Source: Sporothrix humicola
Lineage: Eukaryota > Ascomycota > Sordariomycetes > Ophiostomatales > Ophiostomataceae
Assembly: GCA_021396245.1 (NCBI GenBank)
Contig: WNYE01000018.1
Coordinates: 310,001-374,000, forward strand
DNA: 64,000 bases
Reading direction: 5' to 3'
Shown: piece by piece, positions 10,601-21,439 of the stretch
Numbering within the stretch: the first letter of the stretch is position 1
Layout of the letters: every line of letters begins with the position of its first letter
Translations under genes and position numbers: made by a program
The notes under the pieces: generated by a model
Databases searched by the model: none
The model's input: only the letters and a program-made list of their open reading frames with translations
Told to the model about the DNA's origin: nothing

Positions 10601-13600
10601 AAGAAGAGACAATTAGAGACAAACTTTAAGATGTGGGCTTTCGCCAGCCTCGCACGCCTGGAATCTTTGGCGGGGGATGTGCATTCCAGAACAGTTTGAG
10701 ACAAATTCATGCCCCGTCCCTGCCACTTTCTTCATGTTCATGGGGCATCAACCGGGGCCACGGCAGACAGGGGTCTCGTTTGCGTGGGCGGAGCAGACCG
10801 AGAGTGCTCAGACAATCTGATTTCTGGAAAAAAAAAAAATTAGAGTGGCCGTGGGATGCATCCAGACTTGGTTGTGACGTCGTCGGGATAAATGAAGAAG
10901 AGAACTGGCGAACAGACTCGCGAGCGCCGAGTTTCAACGGGTTTGCGATATTGAGGCTCAGCATGTGCCAGGCGAACGGTTCCCGTGATCGACGACACAT
11001 CCGCCACAGACGTCTCTGGCCAGAACATAATCAGACGTGAACAAGTCGACTTGGGTAGATGTTGAGATGCTGGGCTGTGAGGACTCGTGAGGCCGACATT
11101 TTGACCGTTCTTGTATGCCTGGCGGAGGTCAACAAATGAGACTCTTGCAATTCGACGCGCGCGCCCGTCGACGAAACAAAAGGTGACTCGTCATGGCCAG
11201 CGTCTAAAATACTGATTTTAGAGACATTGCTCAGTTTTCGTAGGAGATACTGCAGCATATGACTCAAAAGGCCACAGAAAAGCCAGGCCATGCCACAAAT
11301 TAAGCGCTGGGTGTTGTCTTACACGGCCTTCATACAGAATCTTGAAATTTCAAAATTGTAAATGGCAACTCATTTCCTTTCTCGGCCAGCCAGCCTTGGG
11401 AAAGCTCTTCTCAAATGGTTTCTGCCGATGCGATTTGCTATTGTTATGGGCAAGGCTTTCGTTGGCGTGACCGGCTGCATATGAGAGCCATCCAATCCAG
11501 AGTTGAATCAACACTTTTGGCTGGAGGCATCTTTCATGAGGCCAGTGGTTGTGAGTGATGCTCATCCTGTGGCATTAAAATACCGTACCCGGCATTCATG
11601 GCGTCTCTTTTCAAAATGAAATTTCGGACACGATAATGAACCTTCGTTTTCGTGCGCCGTGGGCGTTGCCGTTGAGATATGCAAGCAGGCCTCACAAAAT
11701 GAAGATATTTTCGTCTTCTTTCTCTTTCCTTTTCCAGTGCTGGGGTTCTCGACGAGGACGCAAGTCAGAAAGACGGCTGTTTCTTGCCCTTGTCTGGCTC
11801 CAGTTGCTTGCCCACCTCACTGCCACCCAATTTCGTCAGGTCTCACTGGCGTGTTCCTGTCCCCTGCAGAACCCTCGCTTCTGCATGCATCTCCTGGGCT
11901 TTTTTTCTCTCTTCTCGTCTTTTCAACCTCTTCTCTTGCCTTTTCAGCCCAGCTTGCTTGCCTCCATGCTCTCTTCCTTTGCGGGCCCCCTTGCTATCCG
12001 CGTAGCCCATGCCCTGTCTTCCGGGCAACGCCATGCCACATGGCGAGGGTCCTTCTGCATTCGTGCTCCGTCGTCGGTATCTAAAAGATACTCCGCATAC
12101 AGTGCACGTTTGCTGTAAGACAACAGGCAACGCGGCGGCGGCCTCTTTTTTTTTTCTTTCTTTTTTTTTTCATCTTTCTGTTCTCCCGGCGTCTTAAAGA
12201 TTTTTAGGGGCCAGTCGGGTCGAATATTGCCAGCATAAATTCGGACAATGAGGCCTGGAGGGTTAGCCTTGTAAATGCTGCTCCCAGGCCAGACCAGGCC
12301 GAAAACGACATGTCTCGTTTTCTTCAGCAAGAGGCAGCCCTAGGGCCGCAGCCTAGCCGACCGGGAGCTGGTAATCCGTAGTCTTGGCTCCCTTGTTGCC
12401 TTTTTTTTTGGGCTGGATGGGGAGGATACTTGGATATGCAGTCTGCTGGAGGAACTGGAGCCTTGGGGCCGGAATGTCTCTGCCCAGCTCGGGAGCTCGC
12501 CTGGCCTGAAAACTCTTGTCTTTCGGGTTGCTTCTGGAAGGACGTCAATGCGGGTCTATCAGAGAGATTCAATGCACCAATATGCGCAGAATGCACGTCG
12601 GAGCAGGTTGGAGGGGTCCGTGCCAGCGGATAAAAAGAAGAAACCAAAGACAAGAAGAAGAAGAAGAAGAATACTGCGTACTGTGGTACATAAAAAGTGA
12701 TCAGGGAAGAAGAGAAGAAAACAGAAGAAGAAAAAGAGTGTCGATCTGTGGATTTCGTATGGAGTCTTTTTTGTCGTTTCTTTCTTGGGTACTTGGGTGG
12801 CCTCTTTTGCTGCAGCCCCCTGCCTCCAAATGCTTGTTCGAGTCGTCGCCATGCAAGCTCTTCAGCTTGCTCTGTTTTGTCGAGGACCATGTCGTTGCTA
12901 ACGGCACTGTGCTTTTTCGATCTGCTCTTGGCATCTTCTGGCGACGCCGAGATGGACGATCCCCCAGGAAATGTTCGCCGTCAGTGCAGAGAAGAAGAAT
13001 CGCCGGTCACCGGTTGATGAGGCCCTCGAGCAGTGCGAAGAGACGAAAAGGCTCTCAAGATCTTGTAAGGCGGGCGAGACAAGTTGCAGTCGCCAACGGT
13101 TTGTTTTCCAACAGTTGATTTGTGGAGTATTGGAAATGGGCCTTCTCTGCCCAGAAGGTGGTAGTCATGTCCAGATAGTTGGAACGCTGTGCACGATCCT
13201 TGGGAAGGAGGAATGCGGTTCGAGGACCACGACGTAATTACACCGTAATGAGCAGGCACGGTCGCCAGTAAGCGCAACGTGGAAGGCACGATCCGTGTGT
13301 GTGGAAGGCGCGACGAGGACGAACTGCAGCTGCCGGAACCTTTTGCTCCTGCCTTGCCGTGATCTGATGCTCATGCCCATCTGGGGAGGAGCGATGGGCT
13401 TGCGCACAGAGCACAGCAAATCACTGTTCGTGATCTGTGCAAATACATCAGATATCCATTACTTTTTACAAGGACGGGGCTTCCGACAACAACGCCGAGA
13501 GCGCGAAACCATGCCTGCTGAACCAGCGACGATCTTGGGATGCCCTCTGTCTCCATGATTGTCTCTGTCCAGTCCCGACTGTGCGTTGGTGCTGCATGCT

Positions 13601-13900
13601 GCACCTTCTGCATCGTCGCGCCTTCCCCTTGCATCGCCAAAGACGTAAAAGACAAGACCGCTAACACACATCGCGATCGAGGGTTGCGACTGCCCAAGAG
13701 GAAAATACTAAATTAGCCCACGGCGACACTCTTTGCCTCTTTCGCATTGGGATAGAAGGCACGCCACCGAGCCTTCCTAAAACGACAATGCTTTGCGCTA
13801 TGCTTGCCTAGCGCCAGAAGCTCGGGTGCCGTTAGCTGTGGTTGCGACATTGTTGGCTGCTAACGGCCACCATCACAGGCCTGTGCGGGCAGCAAGTCCC
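7649..13900. other. Gene-free stretch downstream of thp3
   Basis: More than 6 kb without a gene I can support. The first part (7650-8250) is very CT-rich, consistent with the 3' UTR of thp3 or the leader of an unrecognised transcript. 8880-9200 is AT-rich and contains a short TCAA repeat near 9177-9199. Reading frames of up to about 200 codons occur on both strands, but they are overlapping, low in complexity and lack known motifs or a consistent splice pattern. No tRNA or rRNA was recognised. A noncoding transcript cannot be excluded. Confidence 0.5.
12652..12670 (+). repeat. AAG microsatellite
   Basis: Six AAG units in a row inside a wider purine-rich tract (about 12630-12740). It lies in the gene-free stretch upstream of bem1. 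Confidence 0.8.
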
Positions 13901-15871
13901 TTAAAGGCGAATTGCGAAAACCTTCACACCACTACGCGACACCACAACATTGCATTACACTAGCAAAGAGGAAGAAGTGCAGACAAGGGAGGTTCGTGAT
14001 GCTTGTTGAAAGTCGACAATGAGAAGACTGCATGCCGTAGACGAAATCCTCGTCAAAGTTCCTCGAGTTGTCAGCCCACCAAAATACAGACGGAAAAAAA
14101 AAAAAAATAACAACAGAAAAAAACACTCTAGCGCCCCTCTTCTGCTCTAACGGTTTGTTTAGGCCCTTGCCCCCCTGCAAATCCGCCCTTTTGACGGCCC
14201 AACCTGACCCTTGTCACTCTCCCTTTCCCACGCCCCTTTCTTTCACAAGTCGTTCCTGCCCTTCTCTGCTGTCAGTGGCAGGGGTCCCGCGTTCCTTCTT
14301 CGTCTTAGTCTTTTCTCCCCCCTCCAATCCCCTCCTTCCCCATCAGCCCGCGCGCACACCACTCGCTCTTGCCAGTCTCGCCAGTCATTATCTTTGGTCT
14401 GGCCGCTGTGTCTGGCCCGCTCCTCCCATATTGACTCCCACCCCCCGATCGCCCAAGTCCCAGAAGCGCCCCATTTCCCCCCTCTTTTTTCTTCTCTTCC
14501 GCCGATTAAGTCTCTTCAGTCAATCGACTCTTTCGCTCTTCTTCTCGCCATCCCCTTTCCCTCGTCCCCTCTCTCCCTCCCCGATTTCTTCTCCCTTCAA
14601 ACGACTGCCGCCGAAACGTTGGCTTCTTTTCGCATTTTCGAACAAACGAGCGCATTTGTGTCATTTTTGCGCAGCCGTCGACGCGACAAACGACTAGAAT
14701 CGACTTTTTGCTCTTTGGACCAGCCGCATCTTCAGCGACCGCGAGCCGTTTTTTTCTTGTCTCTTGACTCCTCATCCTCCCGCGTTCTCCTATTGAACTG
14801 CTCCGCCCCCTCCCGCACCTCTTTTTTGCCAGTTGCCAGTCGTCGAAACGCACGCAAAGAGTTTCTGCCAAACAAAAATCGAACCCGCAAGACGAAGCGA
14901 AGAACATCGACAAAAAGGCAAGATTCAAAGCAGCCTTTCAACAAACAGCTTTCTTATCGGACAACCCGACAGCAAACGAGCTATCGCCCATTCTGGCTCC
15001 GGATTTCTTGCGCCTCGAAGAATTCGTCCCCAGCGGCCTATGATTTAATACCGCGCAGTGTCTTTGTCACTCTGCAACGCGCAACACAACGATCAAGAGG
15101 ACAAGCGACCACGAGACACGCAGCCCCTGTTGCAATCTCTTGAATTTGTCTTTCGACCTGCTCGCTATCACGGACTTTTTTTTTTTTGCGACAGTTTAGT
15201 TCCTTTCTCGGCATCTTTTGACCGTGTCTCTTCCGGCATCCCTCTTTCGCAGAGAATTGCAAAATTGTCAACAAAAGGCCTCAACAAAGAGGCCTCTTTT
15301 TCGCAAAGCGCTTTGCTTGATTTACAGCACCCTGGACATTTCTTTGACGCTCGAAAAGAACGGTGTGGCTTTGTCTAAGTCAGAGTAACCACCAGAAGCT
15401 TTCGATCGCACTTCTTCGACACGTCACAAGGCCACAAGGCGTGCATGTCCACCTCTTTTCTGCCTCTTCTTCTCTCGTTGTCTCTTGCGCCTGTGAGAAC
15501 CAACTGAGTCGGCGTAACCAACCCACGTCTCTTGTTTGCGCGTCACGGCTCTTCCTTTCGCTCGCTCACTCGTTCGCTTTCGCCCACTCGCTCTCTTTTC
15601 TTCCACCCACGGCATATATCCCAGCTTGCTGCACGGTCACCGTTTTCCGACCACCCGCAACCACTCAACTCCCTATCGTCACTTTTTCTGCTGCTAGACT
15701 CAGATCCTTAACAACCTCGCCACACGATCAATTTGCGCAGATCTCGCACGACCCAAGCGCATTCGAGCGTCAGCCTTTTTCTGTTAAACAAGCAGCTGAG
15801 AGCAAATCGCCACTTCGCACTTCGCATAGAACAACCGAGCTTATAGCAAATCACATTCCCAATCAGTAACC
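13901..15871 (+). promoter_or_regulatory. Long CT-rich upstream region / leader of bem1
   Basis: Nearly 2 kb of strongly pyrimidine-biased plus strand precede the bem1 ATG, with many runs such as TCTCTT and CCCCCTC. This bias also produces long overlapping Ser/Pro/Leu-rich open frames (for example 14068-14697 and 14211-15143), which I regard as compositional artefacts. The pattern fits a long promoter plus 5' UTR; the transcription start cannot be placed from sequence. Confidence 0.5.
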
Positions 15872-18192
15872 ATGAAGGTGCGTCATGAACTCGCACACTC
15901 GTGCGCTGCCAGATCCGGCAATTAGGTCAGGTGGTTTGGGCTGTATTTTGAGTCTTCTTGACTGTCATTATACAATCCAGCGATTGCCAATGTGCCCCTC
16001 TGCCTACCTCTCCCACTCTCCTCCGTGCAAGCGTGCCTAGGTCCAAATTGGACGATGCATTTGTTCCAGTTACGATCTTCATACTTCATTTTTGAACACT
16101 TGCCCATTTTTATCGCTCCCCCGCTCCAAGAAGTCAATTTTCACCAATGTTGCAATGGCCCCAGGATCTCGGCTAACTCTCATGAACGGAATACAGGCTT
16201 TACGGAGGTCAATCAAGGGTGAGAAGGACGCAAAGCCTCACAACCCGATCGCACCAAAGTCTGCAGTTGCAATCGTTCCCCCAAAGAAGGTTTGTCCATC
16301 ATTTTCCTTGAGAAAACTCACCCAAAATGCCTTTGTGTTTTGTAATCCCTACTCACACCTTACCCACAGGTTATCCGTGCTCTCTACGACTACGAGGCCC
16401 GGTCCAGCCAGGAACTCAGTTTCTCACGCGGCGACTTCTTCCACGTCATTGGCCGCGAAAATGACGCCGATTGGTATGAGGCGTGCAACCCTGCACTCCC
16501 CGACGCCCGCGGTCTAGTTCCCGTCGCATTCTTCCAGGCTCTCGGCCGCACCGAGAGAGACAGCGCACAGTCCGACTCGAGCCGCTCAGGCGCACCCGGC
16601 AAGAACCCTGACCACGACTCCGGCTACGCAGAATCTTCCGCCCCCGGTACTGCCGGCACTGGCAGCTCATCCTCGATGGCTGCCCCTCCCGCACCTGCTC
16701 CCGCTATGGCTCCCGTTTCCGCCGGCCAGGCCGGTAGCCGAGAATCGGCTTTTGGCAAGAACAGCCCCATGGTATACGGAATCGTTATGTACGACTTCCA
16801 GGCCGAGCGCGCAGACGAGCTCGAGGCAAAGGCAGGCGAGGCAATTATTGTTATTGCGCAGTCCAACCCTGAGTGGTTCGTCGCCAAGCCCATTGGCCGC
16901 CTGGGTGGCCCTGGTCTGATCCCTGTGTCGTTTGTTGAGATTCGCGATATGGCCTCGAATACTCCCGTTCCCAACCCACAGGACGCCGTGCGCCGAGCAG
17001 GCATTCCCAAGGTCGAGGAGTGGAAGAAGATGGCGGCCGACTACAAGAACAGCAGCATCACACTTGGAAAGTTTGAGGTCGGTGGCAGCGGCGGTGGCCA
17101 GCAGGGCATCGAGCAAGGCATGGAGAGAATGAGCCTGCAACAAGGCCAGGCCGGTGGACGTGCCAGCCAGAACGGACATGTAAGTTTACTTTGCCGCTCT
17201 CTGCCAGCTTATGAGGTAGAGATTGCTAACACATTCAAAAGCCCCAAGCAAGCCCCGGCTACAACTCGCAGCGCAACACACAGCAGAACATGCAGATGCA
17301 GCAACCACAGCAGCAACAGTCGCAGCCCCAGCAACAAGCACAACCCCAAGGCGGATACAACGGCAAGAGCACAATGTCACAGCTTTACGCGCCGGTCAAC
17401 GCCCACATTCCACGATACTGCTATGCCGAGGAGAAGTACTGGTTCGTCATTGAGGCCGTCCTCGAAGATGGCCGGCATTGGGAGCTTTCGCGTTACTACG
17501 AGGACTTTTACGACTTCCAGATCGCCCTGCTCAGAGAATTCCCAGTCGAAGCCGGCAATGGGGGCACAAAGAAGCGCACTCTGCCGTACATGCCCGGCCC
17601 TGTCAACTACGTGACCGACGCTATCACCGAAGGTCGCCTACACAACCTGGACGCCTACGTCAAGAACCTGCTGGCCCAGCCGCCCTACATTGCCCGGTGC
17701 GAGCTTGTCAAGCAGTTCTTCAACCCCCGCCAAGGCGACTACGAAATCGAACCCGGGGCAGACGACGAGCAGCACGTCCTGAACGGCTCGCAGCCGTCTT
17801 CATCTGACCTGGCAGGTGCCGCCAACATGAACGGCAACGGTGGTTACAACGGCCAGTCGCAACCCGCCATGGCCCGCCAGCCGTCCTCACTGTCCCAACC
17901 GTCACAGACGTCTCTTTCACCAGGCATCAACCAGCAGGCAGCAGCCCAGGCCATCAAGATCAAACTGAGTTTCAACAACGAGCTGATTGCCATCCGCGTG
18001 CCGTCCGACATCCAGTTCCGCGATTTGTACGACAAGATCCGCGAGCGTCTCAAGATCTCCGTTGCCGACCAGATGCAGCTCTACTACAAGGACGACGCAT
18101 CTGGTGAGAAGCCCGCCATGATCAGCAACGGCGACCTGGACCAGGCAATGCAGCGGAATGAGAAGTTGCTAGTTTATGTCGAGATTTCATAA
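15872..18192 (+). CDS. bem1: Bem1 polarity scaffold (SH3-SH3-PX-PB1)
   Basis: Scaffold that joins Cdc24, Cdc42 and PAK kinase at sites of polarised growth; in filamentous fungi it also links to NADPH oxidase (family knowledge). Proposed exons: 15872-15877 (ATG AAG only), 16197-16289, 16370-17179 and 17242-18192, giving 619 residues. The tiny first exon restores the conserved start MKALRRSIKGEK. SH3-1 spans about 34-92 (VIRALYDYEARSSQELSF, then GLVPVAFF). SH3-2 spans about 170-228 (GIVMYDFQAERADELEAK, then GLIPVSFVEI). A Gln-rich linker follows, then the PX domain at about 350-473 (RYCYAEEKYWFVIEAVLEDG, RYYEDFYDFQIALLREFP). PB1 occupies about 540-619 (IKIKLSFNNELIAIRVP and the acidic YYKDDASGEK...NGDLDQAM), expected to bind Cdc24. 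All introns are GT-AG; introns 1 and 3 contain CTAAC. Confidence 0.95.
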
Positions 18193-19906
18193 ACAAGCAC
18201 TCTTCAAGGTTTTCCCCTTATTTTTCTTCTATTTTCAAAATTCCCACACAAAACTATCGCCTAGTTTTCTTCACTTCTTTTTCTCCCTTTTTCAACATTC
18301 TTCTATTTAACGGTACTTTTTACCCTTTCGTTTGCTATCTTTTTGGGGTCTTTTTGCTCTCACATATTTCATGACGTTGCATTTCTTATGTTCTTTCTTC
18401 TATATATACTCCGTACATTTCTTCTTCTTCTTTTCTCTCTTCTCCCATTTCAGGGTATTTGAATTTATGGTTTCTACGTTCAACTCCTGAGTCATTTTTC
18501 CTTTGTCTTCTCTTTTCTTTTCTTTTCACGTGTTGATTTGGTGCTTGTGCTGGGTTATCAAAAAAGAGTTTGCTACGCCGTGAGGCAAAAGGAGTGAAAT
18601 GGATAGCAAGAAACGAAAGGTTTTCCTATGTCTTTTATTATGTCTTTTTCCCATGTCTTTTCTTTTATTAGTTTCTAGAGTACCGTACTTTTTCTTCTCT
18701 TTGCGTCTTCTTTCTTTCCGTTTTCTATTTTCTATTATTATGCTCCCTTTTCACTTCTCTATTCTTTCTTGGGGATGGCGTCTTCGGAGCAAATGTAGCG
18801 GTCCGACAAAATCGCTTCTGTCTATGTTCTTCTTCTGTGCTATTTTGTTGGGTTGCTGAATTTGTTTATTACCCCGGCGTGCCTTATCAGTTTGACTAAC
18901 TCGGAAGTCTCGTCTTGCTTGCTCCTTCTCTCCATTTTCACTCGAAGTAATACGGCGAATGGGTGCGCCTCGAGACCGACTTATTTCCTTTACTTCCTTT
19001 TTATTGTGCTCGTTTTTCTAGGTTTTATTTTTCTTCAAATTTACTTTTTATTTCAATTTATTGCTAAAATGGCGTTGGTTGCAATGGGTTTTCTTTTCTT
19101 TTCAATTTGTTTTTCGAGCCGTCATGAAATTCAAATCATTTGCAAAATAATGTTAACAAATTCCCGATGTGAAAAATCAAACCAATTACACATAAGCGTA
19201 AATTGCAAACTCCCGTTATAAGAAACAAATACAAATATATTATAAGAGTTCTTCACCACTGTGTAACAAGTAACCGAGGCAATATAAAAACAGAATCCCA
19301 AATATGATACAATCACCTACTCTGAGCCCCTTACAGGCCATGTAGTTTGGAATTGAAGTGTAATAAATTAAACAGTAAAAGTATAAAGCTTATGACGAGC
19401 AGAATAGAAAAAGACAACAGAATGCCAAACCAGGGCATAGAAGAAGGAAGACAGATGAGAAGATGAAATAAATATGATGAAAATGAAGAGTGAAAGAAAA
19501 AAAATTATGCTACAACAAACGTGAGGTGAAGATATGAATGAAAAGAGAAGATGAAAACACGAGTTTGTTCTGTTTGCCAGCCGCCAGTAATAAAATGGAA
19601 AATGAACGCAAACAGCAAAAAAGACAATGCCGACATGTAGGTGATATGCCGGGAGAGTATAAAGGTGAAAACAGAAACGCAAGTAAAACATAAAAAACCC
19701 ATCAAGATTGCTCTTTAGTGAAAAATGGAAAAGGTCCATATCTTTCAATCTTTGTTCTTCACCCTTCTCTTCCCTATGATTTTCCTGATCCTGATAATAC
19801 CATTTCGCTTTCCAATTTGTCATGCGTGCCGTATGGAGGGCACATCCGGAATAAAAATTCATATCCTCCTCTTCCTCGTTCTACCTCTTCGTTACTTTCT
19901 ACTCCT
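18193..19906. other. Convergent 3' region between bem1 and the Abp1-like gene
   Basis: 1.7 kb between two convergent stop codons. The bem1 side is T/C-rich (3' UTR-like) and carries one TACTCCGTA at 18407-18415. From about 19130 the sequence turns A-rich and AT-rich. Reading frames here (for example 19368-19862 on the minus strand) are hydrophobic low-complexity translations of T-rich DNA, not supported genes. Confidence 0.5.
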
Positions 19907-21439
19907 TCACATGACAACGTGTGTCGCCATGTGCTCTACAGCCTCCTTGACTGTTCGCAGCATGCGGTTGTTCACGCAGAAGGGACATCTTAATGGCGCA
20001 TTGGCACCAGTTGCATCGCCCGTCGCCGGTGATGATGCCGAGTAGCCCAACGCGGGCTGTGACGGCGTTGCCGGAGGCTGTTGTGCAGCAGCGCCTGCCG
20101 CCAATGCCTGGGCTGCCGCTGCCTCGGCGTCCTCCTTCTCTTGGAGCTGGCGCAGCGCATTCTGGAGCACGATTTCCGGGTCCTCGTCGGGGTGTGGGTG
20201 GTACACATCGCCGCCGTTCCCATTGTAGCCGTGTTGTTGTGGGTCGTTTGACAAGTCGCGGGCGCTTGGTGATGCAGCGTTGGCGGCAGCAGCAGCTGCT
20301 GCTGCAACGGCTACCGCGGCGGCGGCAGCGGTGGCGGCGTTCGCTTGTGATTCGGATGTTGCGTTTCCGAGAGCGAGAGCGGAGGCCTCGCCAGCGACGG
20401 CAGCTGCGTTGTACCGGGCGATCTCGTCACGGACACGCGTACATATCGCAATGGACGGCTCTATGCCCAAATTATTGATGATTGTTTCGCGGACCGCAAC
20501 GGGGTTCGTGTCGACAGTAATGCCGCTCATGTACCGTGGAACTACCTCGACTAGGTAGGAAACGTCGTTGGCAGGATCCTCGGACGTGCCGCCGACTGCG
20601 CCGATGCTGCCAGACTGGCGGCGTTGCCGTCTGACCAGCAAACCGTACCGCTTCTTGAACCGGTGGATCCATCCTGGCGAGAATTCGGGCGGCTCGTCAC
20701 CGCGATGCCTAGGCAGCTGTGAAAAGATGCTTTTCGCCTTCTCGCCAAGCTCGTCGTTTGTAGGGTGGCGGCCCGAGTGTGCCATTTGCTGGTACCACAA
20801 CAAGACCAGCTTCTCAACCTCGGGCCAGTTACCGAAGCGCAGCCGGCTGCCAGACAACTGTGGCTCGCCATCGAGGCGGGCGTACTTGGGAGACAAGCTG
20901 TGCGAGACTGTGGACTGCGATATTGTTTGGTGGTATTGGCGCTGGAACCATTCTATGCATTGTTTGTGTGATGGGCGTGTGAGCTGTGCATTGGCCCATC
21001 GGCGAAGCGCGCGGCGCTGGTCGAGCGTCAACGAGTGCCGTTCCCTTTGCGGTGTTGACGTTGCCGAGCTGGGCGCCTGTTGTGATTGTGATGCGTCTGG
21101 TGGTGGTGCTTGTTGTAAGGACACGTTCGATTCGTCGTTTATACTGTCGTCTGCGGCGTGGTTGGTGCTGTCGTGGTTCTCGTGAGCTTCATGGGCTTCA
21201 TGGGCATCCGCTGTCTCCTCGTTGATATTGGCGTCGTGTTCGTGGTCATACTTCATGGCGCTCTCGTCTAGCATTTCGTGCTCGGCTGATAAGCCGGCTT
21301 CGGCCTGCTCATTATCCCGCTCGCTCGCGGCATTGGCAGCAGCGATGACAGTAGCAACAGCTGCGGCCGCAGCGCTCGCTGCCGAGTCGGGAGATGGTGC
21401 CGAGTCCGGCGCCTCAACGGCCGCCGCCCCGTCGGACAT
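19907..21439 (-). CDS. CENP-B/Abp1-type HTH DNA-binding protein with C2H2 finger
   Basis: Predicted nuclear DNA-binding protein of 510 residues, single exon, ATG at 21439-21437. The first 130 residues are low-complexity, with poly-Ala and an Asp/Glu/His stretch containing the short repeat HEAHEAHE. Residues about 135-192 resemble the N-terminal HTH of fission yeast Abp1 (LTLDQRRALRRWANAQ, then FQRQYHQTISQSTVSHSL). Residues about 200-270 resemble the CENP-B/Tc5 transposase-type HTH (NWPEVEKLVLLWYQQM, HPTNDELGEKAKSIF, FSPGWIHRFKKRYGL). A second poly-Ala tract follows. The C-terminus holds a C2H2 finger (Cys485, Cys488, His503, His507; C-x2-C-x14-H-x3-H). No DDE catalytic domain is present. Abp1/Cbh proteins bind AT-rich centromere and retroelement DNA; the target here is unknown. 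Domain assignments are by eye. Confidence 0.8.
   Translation of the reverse strand: MSDGAAAVEAPDSAPSPDSAASAAAAAVATVIAAANAASERDNEQAEAGLSAEHEMLDESAMKYDHEHDANINEETADAHEAHEAHENHDSTNHAADDSINDESNVSLQQAPPPDASQSQQAPSSATSTPQRERHSLTLDQRRALRRWANAQLTRPSHKQCIEWFQRQYHQTISQSTVSHSLSPKYARLDGEPQLSGSRLRFGNWPEVEKLVLLWYQQMAHSGRHPTNDELGEKAKSIFSQLPRHRGDEPPEFSPGWIHRFKKRYGLLVRRQRRQSGSIGAVGGTSEDPANDVSYLVEVVPRYMSGITVDTNPVAVRETIINNLGIEPSIAICTRVRDEIARYNAAAVAGEASALALGNATSESQANAATAAAAAVAVAAAAAAAANAASPSARDLSNDPQQHGYNGNGGDVYHPHPDEDPEIVLQNALRQLQEKEDAEAAAAQALAAGAAAQQPPATPSQPALGYSASSPATGDATGANAPLRCPFCVNNRMLRTVKEAVEHMATHVVM

Noticed and set aside
14068..15143. Overlapping plus-strand open frames of 209 and 310 codons
   Set aside because: Both are Ser/Pro/Leu/Phe-rich translations of one CT-rich leader in different frames, with no domain. 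They reflect base composition.
19368..19862. 164-codon minus-strand frame, hydrophobic
   Set aside because: A Phe/Ser/Ile-rich translation of AT-rich 3' sequence; no family resemblance.
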